A stretch of 60,540 nucleotides of DNA from a candidate division TA06 bacterium 32_111 (GTDB taxonomy: Bacteria; Hydrothermota; 32-111): positions 1-60,540 of the forward strand of contig LGFX01000010.1 in the NCBI GenBank assembly GCA_001508335.1, in the 5' to 3' direction. The notes below the pieces were generated by a model. That model saw nothing but the letters and a program-made list of their open reading frames with translations, was not told the DNA's origin and searched no databases. Position numbers and translations under genes: made by a program. Shown here piece by piece: positions 53,672-60,540 of the stretch (its first letter is position 1; the number at the start of each line of letters is the position of its first letter).

Positions 53672-54505
53672 CTATTTTAATTTTATTCCAAAACTAACCG
53701 AGAAAGTGTGTAACCAGTTTTTAACATAGCCATCATACCTTGAAGTTTCATCTTTGCTTGTTCCTTCAGCACCTCCACCTAAATATCTCAAGTTTAAAAA
53801 AAGATTAGAGAATGAGTTTAAATTGTAAACGAATCTTGATGATAGGTCGAATATAGCGCCAACAAAATCATTCTTTGAACCTGTAATGTATTTCCCTGAA
53901 GCGTAGAATCCATCGAATTCGTTTTCAAAAGAGAGTTTACTTCCGATTTCAGATTCAGTTTTCAATTTGAATATTGGAACAGGTCCTATATTGGAATTGG
54001 TTAAAATGTTCTCTCCATCGCTGAAAGAGATGAAAGCGTTCCTCAACTGGAAGGATAAACCGAAAAATACCTTGTTCCTTTTAAAAGTTAAAATGTTGTA
54101 CATGTATGAGACCCTATAGAAATCAAAACTGTAAAAAAACTCCATATTGGAACCTTCTGGGAAAATAACGGAGTCAACAACTAAAGTATCGAAAAGGTAT
54201 GCTTCTGTTTTTAAAGTTAAAGGCTGGTAAAGAAAGGTTACAATATGTTTATTTTTAATAACCATATCTATTGAAAATCTTTCAAAAGGATAGAGATTGT
54301 TTTGATTACCATATTTAACGTAATCGAAATATGTGCAATCTTTACCGAATTGGATCTTGTGGGAAAATATGTTCAAAAATCCTTTTTCATAAAGAGGGTA
54401 AAATTTTACAGAACCTTCACTTTCGTTGAGAGTAAAAAAATTTTCTAAAGCAAAGGTAGAGATAAAAAGGATGGATGAAAGAAGGAGAATAAAAATTTTT
54501 TTCAT
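53672..54505 (-). CDS. Predicted outer-membrane or secreted beta-rich protein
   Basis: A 277-residue protein with a signal peptide (1-19, ending near TFALE) and alternating aromatic/hydrophobic strands throughout (NLFLNLRYLGGG, TFSVSFGIKLK at the end), as in small outer-membrane barrels. No family recognised. The ATG follows AAGGAG and a sigma-70-like promoter. Its direct coupling to the cyclase-like protein suggests an envelope signal or a simple operon. Confidence 0.65.
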   Translation of the reverse strand: MKKIFILLLSSILFISTFALENFFTLNESEGSVKFYPLYEKGFLNIFSHKIQFGKDCTYFDYVKYGNQNNLYPFERFSIDMVIKNKHIVTFLYQPLTLKTEAYLFDTLVVDSVIFPEGSNMEFFYSFDFYRVSYMYNILTFKRNKVFFGLSFQLRNAFISFSDGENILTNSNIGPVPIFKLKTESEIGSKLSFENEFDGFYASGKYITGSKNDFVGAIFDLSSRFVYNLNSFSNLFLNLRYLGGGAEGTSKDETSRYDGYVKNWLHTFSVSFGIKLK

Positions 54506-54530
54506 ATAAACTCCTTAAATTGATTGTTTC

Positions 54531-54558
54531 ATTATACCCCTTCCCCTGGAAAATTCAA
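54531..54558 (-). promoter_or_regulatory. Sigma-70-like promoter of the cyclase operon
   Basis: Minus strand TTGAAT (54553-54558), a 16-bp spacer and TATAAT (54531-54536), with a leader of about 20 nt containing AAGGAG. Confidence 0.65.
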
Positions 54559-54638
54559 CGAGTTCTCTATAAGGAATTGAAATCTCTTTATCTTGATTTT
54601 TATAGGGAGAGGGATTTAATAAAAAAATAGGGGGCTTA

Positions 54639-55000
54639 ATGAAGAAAAAATTAGATTATTGGTTTTAATTTTAATTTTTGTAAGAGGGGAATCATCAAAA
54701 GATGAATCGAAAAAACATTTTGAGAAAGGGAATGAATATTATATAAAAGGTTTGTATGAAGAAGCGGAGAAAGAATTAAGAGAAACGATAAGGATAAATC
54801 CAGATGATGCAGATGCACACAATAATTTAGGAGTTTTATTGTATAAGTAACGACGCTATGAAGAATCGAAAAAAGAACTTCTATAGGCAAGAAAATTATT
54901 TATGATGTAAAAAGAATATGATAAAGTTGATCTGATTGATGAGTTTTTAGAATCATTTTAACAACCAAACAAATCTAAAACAAAGAAAGTTTATAAATAG
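54639..55000 (+). pseudogene. Decayed TPR-repeat secreted protein gene
   Basis: An ATG at 54639 is followed by an A-run after which the frame shifts into a hydrophobic signal-like segment, then a recognisable TPR unit (GLYEEAEKELRETIRINPDD, LGVLLYK). In that frame in-frame stops occur at 54848-54850, and again after RRYEESKKELL, FMM and FLESF, while the sequence between them remains protein-like. The last stop is at 54998-55000. This is typical of a gene decaying by nonsense mutations. Confidence 0.75.
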
Positions 55001-55010
55001 AGTTTAACAT

Positions 55011-55813
55011 TTACTTTCTCTTATTCTTGTTGTCACTGTTTTCGCTGCCGTTACCGCCAATACTCTGGTTGAGGAGCATCAGATAATAATTCCAACCTTT
55101 GGAGTTATAATTGTTGCTTTTATCTTTGGAATTCTCGTTTACCGTTTAAAATTAAACTACATCCTTGCGACAGCAGGTGCTCTCATTCTTATATTTTTCC
55201 TTTTCATTTTAGGTAATAGATTCTCGATTTCTTTTGGAGGGAGTAATGCTATTCAGTTGTGGATACTTATTCTTCTTCTTTATTCTTTCAATGCAAGTAT
55301 TATACCGGTTAATCTTTTACTTCAACCTCGAATTATCTTTCAGCCTTTATACTTTCTTTGGACTTAAACTTGGTTATGCTGGTCTTTTAACATTAAGACT
55401 TATGATCAACATGCTTCAGTAATATCATTTTCAGCCGGTTCAAAGGCAACTCTCTGGCCAATGATGTTTGTAATGATAGCGTGTGGTGCTATAAGTGGTT
55501 TCCATAGTTTGTTATCAAGTGACACAACCTCCTAACAGATTACCAGGAAAAGGATGCAAAGAAAATCACTTATGGTGGTATGTTAACCGAAGGTGTTCTC
55601 ACTATACTTGCACTACTCTCTGTTAGTGCAGAGCTTCACTTTAAAGATAGTATCCCTTCTTTAAGTTGTCCTTTACTTATGGAAAAAGGTAACTGATATG
55701 AACCTTTACTACTGGGTTTGGTTAAGTTACATCGAAACTCATAAAACCTCTTGTAATGCTTGCAATTTTCTTTATTTTTGAAGGAGCAAAAAGATTTCGA
55801 AAAAAGAAATGAT
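55011..55813 (+). pseudogene. cstA: Decayed carbon-starvation protein CstA (peptide/pyruvate transporter family)
   Basis: Fragments in three frames join into the C-terminal half of CstA: VTVFAAVTANTLVEEH, then LATAGALILIF; a shift near 55330 to SLYTFFGLKLGYAGLL; a shift near 55395 to DQHASVISFSAGSKATLWP and GAISGFHSLLSS; another near 55545 to KITYGGMLTEGVLTILAL; and the end LVMLAIFFIFEGAKRF with stop at 55811. At least four frameshifts and one nonsense codon are visible, and the N-terminal half is missing. A short open frame at 55234-55422 is only part of this remnant. Confidence 0.88.
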
Positions 55814-55869
55814 TTTATAAAGATTAATTTCAAAAGATTTAAAAGTTTTAATTTAACTGGTATCGATTG

Positions 55870-55897
55870 TTTACAAAAACTTTTTTTATTATATAAT
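55870..55897 (+). promoter_or_regulatory. Sigma-70-like promoter, leaderless type (TonB receptor operon)
   Basis: TTTACA (55870-55875), a 16-bp spacer, TATAAT (55892-55897), seven bases, then the ATG at 55905. Confidence 0.65.
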
Positions 55898-55904
55898 CTT
55901 ATTA

Positions 55905-58145
55905 ATGTTTAGAAAATGTGTTTTTTTCTTTTTTTTATTCCAAATTTTTAACAATTTTATCCTCGCTGATGATTATTATGGATTTGTTTTTGAGGAAGAG
56001 AAAAACGAGCCATTGATATTCTGTAATGTCTATATAGCAAGAACAGATAAAAAGATAGTAAAAGGTGACATTACGGACGAAACAGGTTTTTATGTGATTA
56101 AGGATATACCAAAAGGTGAATACTTTTTGATAGTTGATCTTATAGGTTTTCAAAGTGAAACATTAAAAGTTTTTTCAAAAGGGGAAGATTTAAAAGTAAA
56201 GAACAATTTTAAATTGAAGGTGAAAAGTTTGCCATACGAAGGGAGTGAGGTAACAGCACAGATGAGCGAATTCAAAAATGAGATCTCCATAAGTAAAAAA
56301 ATATACAAGAGGGAAGAGTTAAAAATCTCTGTACCACTTATAGAAAACGATGTTATGAGATCTTTTCAACTTCTTCCTTCCGTAACAGCATCATCAGATT
56401 TTTCATCCGAACTTTATGTCAGGGGTGGTGCACCTGACCAGAACCTAATTCTTTTTGATAACTCACCAATATTCAATCCTTTTCATCTTGGAGGTCTTTT
56501 CTCAACATTTGAGATAAACTCTATTGATAATGTGACTTTCTATGCTGGAGGATTCCCTTCCCTGTTTGGTAACAGGTTATCCTCGGTTATAGATATGAAA
56601 AGTATAACTCCAAATAAGGATAGAAGTCACACAATCGTTGATATTTCAATGCTTTCCACAAAGTTACATTTCCAATCGAAAAGATACAAAGGTTTTTCCT
56701 TTTTTATTTCCATTCGAAGAACATACTTTGATCAACTTTTAAAATTGATAAAGTTCGATTTCCCTTACTATTTTTATGATATAACCTCAGCTTTGAATTA
56801 CAGAATCAATGAGAAAAATAATCTAAAATTTTCCTTTTTTTTAGACCAGGATATACTTGATATCCATCTCGATACAGTTTCCGTTGCTGATGTTAGATGG
56901 GGGAACAGGATGGTTTCTCTGGAGCATTCATTCATTCTTAACAACAGTTCAAACATTGTATCAAACCTCTATTATTCCGATTATAAAAACAGGATGGAAT
57001 TCTTAAAACTCGTTCACATTCATTCCTATGTTTACCAGTACGGGATGAAAAGTAAATTTGAAAAAAAATTGAATGAGAACCTTTTTTATGTAGGTTTTGA
57101 ATTGTACAAGGATAGTTTCGATTACAATTTTACTCTTTCTGATACTGGTGAACTTCTGAATATAAAAAATAATCCATACTATTTTTCAGCCTTCTTAGAT
57201 TACTCTTATAAAAGGACAGGTTTTTACATCTTTGATTTTGGTGTCAGATTGGATAGATACCAGTATATTGGGAAATTCTATCCAAACCTTAGAGGTTCAT
57301 TTAAGTATTTTCTGGATCAGAACTCATCCTTAACTTTCAGTATTGGTGATTACTATCAGTTTATAACATCTGTGAAGCAGGAAACTGGAGATTTTTCTTC
57401 GATTTTTGGCGAAACATGGATACCTCTCGTTGAAAATTTTTCTCCTTTAAGGTGTTTACATTATATTGCAGGTTATGAAAAGTGGTTTTCTAACGATATC
57501 TCTTTAAATTTTGAAATATACCACAAAGATTACAAAAATCTTGTTTATACAACTCTTTTGGATATTTTTTACAACCTTGATGATCCTGTAAAAGGTTATA
57601 AAACAACAAAAGGTTACAGTCAGGGGCTTGAGATACTTTTGAAAAAAAGTTCAGGAAATTTGACAGGCTGGATAGGATACTCTTTCTCAAAAGTTAGGAT
57701 GCTTAAAGATTCAGTCTTTTATCCAACATACTATGATAGAACTAACTCTTTTGTTTTGAACATCTCGTACCTTTTTAAAAATGGCGTAAACCTGAGTATG
57801 GTTATAAATTATGGAAGTGGACTACCCTATACAGCAGTTATAGGTAAATATATAGATTATTCTTTTGATCCTGTTGGGGGTGACTATTATGCTGGAGGAT
57901 GGAGAGAGATTGAATCTGATTTCAACTCTGCTCGATTCCCACCATACAAGAGGGTTGATGTTGGTGTTTCAAAAAGGTTCAAAATTAAAAATTTTAATTT
58001 TGGTATATCCTTAAATATTATAAATCTTTTAAATTTCAAAAATGTTTACTTTTACTATTATGATCATTCAGTTTCTCCATCAAAAAGAGAGGAGTTTGAT
58101 ATGTTTCCAGTAATTCCAACTCTGGGGGTTATGTGTGAATTTTAA
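55905..58145 (+). CDS. TonB-dependent receptor with N-terminal carboxypeptidase-regulatory-like domain
   Basis: A 746-residue outer-membrane protein. After a signal peptide (1-21) comes a beta-sandwich regulatory-like domain (GFVFEEEKNEPLIFCNVYIA to about residue 105), a plug domain (YVRGGAPDQNLILFDNSPIF, then FYAGGFPSLFGNRLSSVIDM), and a C-terminal barrel with aromatic strands ending PTLGVMCEF. This is the SusC-like/carboxypeptidase-domain class seen in FCB-group bacteria. No substrate can be assigned. A lipoprotein and a transglutaminase-like gene follow in the same unit. Confidence 0.9.
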   Translation: MFRKCVFFFFLFQIFNNFILADDYYGFVFEEEKNEPLIFCNVYIARTDKKIVKGDITDETGFYVIKDIPKGEYFLIVDLIGFQSETLKVFSKGEDLKVKNNFKLKVKSLPYEGSEVTAQMSEFKNEISISKKIYKREELKISVPLIENDVMRSFQLLPSVTASSDFSSELYVRGGAPDQNLILFDNSPIFNPFHLGGLFSTFEINSIDNVTFYAGGFPSLFGNRLSSVIDMKSITPNKDRSHTIVDISMLSTKLHFQSKRYKGFSFFISIRRTYFDQLLKLIKFDFPYYFYDITSALNYRINEKNNLKFSFFLDQDILDIHLDTVSVADVRWGNRMVSLEHSFILNNSSNIVSNLYYSDYKNRMEFLKLVHIHSYVYQYGMKSKFEKKLNENLFYVGFELYKDSFDYNFTLSDTGELLNIKNNPYYFSAFLDYSYKRTGFYIFDFGVRLDRYQYIGKFYPNLRGSFKYFLDQNSSLTFSIGDYYQFITSVKQETGDFSSIFGETWIPLVENFSPLRCLHYIAGYEKWFSNDISLNFEIYHKDYKNLVYTTLLDIFYNLDDPVKGYKTTKGYSQGLEILLKKSSGNLTGWIGYSFSKVRMLKDSVFYPTYYDRTNSFVLNISYLFKNGVNLSMVINYGSGLPYTAVIGKYIDYSFDPVGGDYYAGGWREIESDFNSARFPPYKRVDVGVSKRFKIKNFNFGISLNIINLLNFKNVYFYYYDHSVSPSKREEFDMFPVIPTLGVMCEF

Positions 58146-58860
58146 AATCTTTTTTTTAGTTATTCTGATTATCCTTTCAATATCATGCTCTTTTATAAAT
58201 GAAGATGATGGTTACAGTACAGGGTATTATATCTTTTCGATTTTGAGAGTTGGTGATGATAGTATAAAAGTTATAGTTGATTCAACCCTTTCAATAAAAG
58301 ACTCTTTGAATTTTAAGAACAATTTTGTTTTTGATGCCATAGTTAAAATAGATGGTGAAAGTTTATCTGTTGAAAGTTTGGATGTTGATAGTTTTGGTTA
58401 CAAATATTTTTACAGTTTGGATAAAACTGTTCTCCCTGAAAAGAGTTATGAAATTGAGGTAAAAGTTAAAGATAAGATTTTTACTGCAAGAAGTGTAACT
58501 CCAAAAAAGATAAACTTTTCATCCTACTCCGATTCTTCGGTGTTGAAAATCGATAGTTCTTTGGTACTTGAATGGAACAGTTCAGGGATAGGTTTTTATA
58601 TGTTACAGATTAACCAGAAAAACGAGTATGGTAGTTTTTACTTTTTTGAAATAGGTGTACAAAATGATACTTTCTTTTCCCTTTCAAAACTTTCCTACCT
58701 TTTCCCTGATAGTGGAACATACGATTTTTATATAATCTCTTACGATTCTTCCTACTTTAACTATCTTACAGATCAGAATTACTCATCTTTTAATGATGGT
58801 TATGGATTGTTTGGAAGTGTTTCGGTTGGTAGTTTGAAGGAGGTTAAACTTTTAAAATAG
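58135..58860 (+). CDS. Lipoprotein, DUF4249-like partner of the TonB receptor
   Basis: A 241-residue lipoprotein starting at GTG 58135, overlapping the receptor gene by 11 nt; the lipobox ends at C18 (LSISC). The mature protein is beta-rich with two domain-like halves, the second resembling DUF4249-type proteins (SSSYDSSYFNYL and GYGLFGSVSVGS near the end). Such lipoproteins often accompany carboxypeptidase-domain TonB receptors, though the family call is tentative. Confidence 0.65.
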   Translation: MNFKIFFLVILIILSISCSFINEDDGYSTGYYIFSILRVGDDSIKVIVDSTLSIKDSLNFKNNFVFDAIVKIDGESLSVESLDVDSFGYKYFYSLDKTVLPEKSYEIEVKVKDKIFTARSVTPKKINFSSYSDSSVLKIDSSLVLEWNSSGIGFYMLQINQKNEYGSFYFFEIGVQNDTFFSLSKLSYLFPDSGTYDFYIISYDSSYFNYLTDQNYSSFNDGYGLFGSVSVGSLKEVKLLK

Positions 58861-58862
58861 TT

Positions 58863-60540
58863 ATGAAAAAACTGTTTAAAATTTCATTTTTCTTTTTCTT
58901 AATATTTCTATTCATATCAAACTTCTCTTTTGAAGTTAAGAAAAAAGAACTTTTAAAAGAGAGTGAAAAGTTTGGCATAAAAGATTGGGCGAAATTCATA
59001 ATTGAAAATTCTGATGAAGTTGACATATTTAATTACAACAGGGATAATTTCATATTCAATCTTCTTTCTATAAAGAAGAATTTAGAAAAGGTTGAATGGA
59101 AGGATAAGATTGATGATTCTTTACTCTTCCATTATGTTATCCCTTTAAGAGTTTCTCAAGAACCTGTTGAAAATTTTTATAAAGTTTATGGTGATACTAT
59201 TTTTGAACTTGTAAAAGGTCTTTCGATGAAGGATGCTGTTTTGAAAATAAACGAATGGTGTTATACGAAAATGGAATATAAACCTACAGAGCCATACGAT
59301 CAGAACGCTACAACTACTATCAAAAGAGGTTTTGGAAGATGTGAAGAGATGATGATACTCTTTATAAAAGCGTTAAGAAGTGTAGGCATACCTTCAAGAG
59401 AAGTCTACACACCTTACTGGCCTTTTACAAACAGTAACCATGCCTGGTGTGAAGTTTGGATAGATGGAAAGTGGTATTTCCTTGGTGGGGGCGAACCAAG
59501 TGATCTTGACAACACATGGTTTAAAGATGAAGTTAAAAGAACAGGTATAGTTCTATCTCCAGTTTTTGGAAAAGGGGAAAAAGGTTATGAACTTTTGAAT
59601 GTTTCGAAAAACTATTTTGAACCGGTAAAGTTGAAAATCTTCTCTGAAGAAAATACCATAGTTTCTGCATCGGTATTTAACTTTGCTGGACTTCTGCCTA
59701 TATTTTTGGATACTTTGAAAGATAGTTTAACTTTTGAATTGGGTAAAAACTCATATTTTATATTTGGATATAAAAATGGTAAACTCGATTATCATATAGT
59801 TGACCTTTTTTTAGATACATCTATCACCTTAAACCTTACGAAGGATTTTGTTGAAGATACTTCATTTTTTTTAAGAGTTTCAAGTGTAGTTAAACAAAAG
59901 GATGAAACTTTTTATAAACCGAATTTTGATTCTTTAAACATTATCAGAAAAAGCAATTTTGAAAGATTAGAATTTTCAGGTGATACTGAGGATAGTTTGT
60001 TTAATACAATCCTTAAAAACTCAAGGGGTAATTACGAAAAGATTTTGAGTTTTTATGAGAAACTGAATTCTTCCGAAAAGGAAATTTTAAAGATATTTTT
60101 AAAAAATTTTTCACCTAAAGATCTCGTTTCTTTAGACACGAACGGACTTTACAGAGAGTTGAAATCTTTAAAATATCCAATCTCTGGTATTGATGATAGT
60201 ATAACAGAAAATTATCTTATAAAACAGAGGATACACTATGAGCCTATAAGTTTTTATAGAGATAAACTTTCAAAATATTTTAAAAAATTTAAAGATGTTG
60301 ATGATGAAAAAAGTTTCGAAAACGTTTATAGATGGGTAGAGAGGAACATTAAAGATGAAAGTTCCAAAAATTTTTACAAAACAATGAAAACTCCTCTTGA
60401 AACTTTCACCTTGAAAAAAGGTAGTGAACTGGAAAGATATATTCTTGTTGTTGCTATAATGAAAAGTTTGAATATCCCTTCTAAACTGAACTATGATATG
60501 AGGATGGTGTCCTACTTTGGAAAAGATGGATGGAAGGATA
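58863..60540 (+). CDS. Transglutaminase-like secreted protein (3' end outside the window)
   Basis: 559 residues are visible and the frame runs off the right edge. After a signal peptide (1-22), a transglutaminase-like core has the catalytic-triad pattern: C160 in KRGFGRCEEMM, H193 in NHAWCEVWIDGKWYFLG, and acids in the following EPSDLDNTWF loop. This matches large secreted transglutaminase-like proteins of Bacteroidota and relatives. Towards the window end (about 480-559) a second, related region begins (KKGSELERYILVVAIMKSL) without the catalytic cysteine. It is 2 nt after the lipoprotein gene. Targets are unknown. Confidence 0.78.
   Translation, partial: MKKLFKISFFFFLIFLFISNFSFEVKKKELLKESEKFGIKDWAKFIIENSDEVDIFNYNRDNFIFNLLSIKKNLEKVEWKDKIDDSLLFHYVIPLRVSQEPVENFYKVYGDTIFELVKGLSMKDAVLKINEWCYTKMEYKPTEPYDQNATTTIKRGFGRCEEMMILFIKALRSVGIPSREVYTPYWPFTNSNHAWCEVWIDGKWYFLGGGEPSDLDNTWFKDEVKRTGIVLSPVFGKGEKGYELLNVSKNYFEPVKLKIFSEENTIVSASVFNFAGLLPIFLDTLKDSLTFELGKNSYFIFGYKNGKLDYHIVDLFLDTSITLNLTKDFVEDTSFFLRVSSVVKQKDETFYKPNFDSLNIIRKSNFERLEFSGDTEDSLFNTILKNSRGNYEKILSFYEKLNSSEKEILKIFLKNFSPKDLVSLDTNGLYRELKSLKYPISGIDDSITENYLIKQRIHYEPISFYRDKLSKYFKKFKDVDDEKSFENVYRWVERNIKDESSKNFYKTMKTPLETFTLKKGSELERYILVVAIMKSLNIPSKLNYDMRMVSYFGKDGWKD

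Noticed and set aside
54560-54638. Promoter for the decayed TPR gene
   Set aside because: A TTGATT-like box is present but its paired -10 is weak and the downstream gene is broken.
54659-54850. Short TPR protein as an intact gene
   Set aside because: It starts at an internal TTG, ends mid-repeat and is followed by in-frame protein-like sequence with several stops, so it is better read as a pseudogene.
55234-55422. A small membrane protein gene
   Set aside because: It is one frame of the broken CstA sequence, with residues matching CstA only in its second half.

Overview
The window is AT-rich bacterial DNA with densely packed genes, frequent 1-30 nt overlaps and long directional runs. A Gram-negative cell plan is indicated by a TonB-dependent receptor, several signal-peptide proteins that look like outer-membrane barrels, and lipoproteins. 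An anaerobic, ion-gradient-based energy metabolism is indicated by a complete Rnf complex and a biotin-dependent sodium-pump decarboxylase. Long LVIVD-repeat proteins, archaeal-type phosphoglycerate mutase (apgM), archease/RtcB, class III cyclase-ATPase-TPR proteins and two sigma-54 regulators fit an uncultivated lineage around the FCB/WOR-3-like candidate phyla. That placement is inference; no rRNA gene is present.

Layout. 1-1.9 kb: the 3' part of an LVIVD beta-propeller surface protein with exact 126-bp tandem repeats. 2.0-3.0 kb: macro-domain protein and flavodoxin. 3.0-7.6 kb (minus): an arsenic/metal and thiol-redox operon (ferredoxin, ArsR, ArsC, thioredoxin lipoprotein, CcdA, ArsP-type permease, glutaredoxin-like protein, CDF transporter). 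7.7-9.3 kb: GT-C-like membrane glycosyltransferase. 9.4-21.2 kb: a 12-kb run of histidine degradation (hutHUI), TPR and ExeA-type ATPase genes, PHP phosphoesterase, apgM and era, closed by a strong hairpin. 21.3-23.9 kb (minus): PLP aminotransferase and a membrane SGNH hydrolase. 23.9-25.8 kb: archease-RtcB. 25.9-29.4 kb: methylmalonyl-CoA decarboxylase-type sodium pump. 29.4-33.4 kb: histidine kinase, sigma-54-type regulator, amidohydrolase. 33.3-38.9 kb (minus): a sigma-54-linked surface-fibre-like locus. 39.0-46.0 kb: rseC-like gene, rnfBCDGEA, apbE and an FAD oxidoreductase. 46.0-49.6 kb: kinase-like membrane protein and patatin. 49.6-54.5 kb (minus): a sigma-54-promoter secreted protein, then a tandem-cyclase/ATPase/TPR signalling protein with an outer-membrane-like partner. 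54.6-55.8 kb: two decayed genes (TPR protein, CstA). 55.9-60.5 kb: TonB-dependent receptor, lipoprotein and a transglutaminase-like protein cut by the window edge.

How the parts work together (inference): histidine goes to formiminoglutamate and then glutamate; amino-acid fermentation can feed CoA esters to the decarboxylase pump, while Rnf exchanges ferredoxin/NADH electrons for ion pumping. ApbE supplies the covalent FMN needed by RnfG and RnfD. The most distinctive material is regulatory. Many transcription units start with a sigma-70-like -10 box ending only 6-7 nt before the ATG, so the mRNAs should be leaderless, and two minus-strand units have well-formed -24/-12 sigma-54 promoters. 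One of these drives a five-gene locus with a degenerate receiver, two secreted beta-rich proteins, a chaperone-like protein and a barrel with SdrD-like domains, which is a candidate for an undescribed surface-fibre assembly system.
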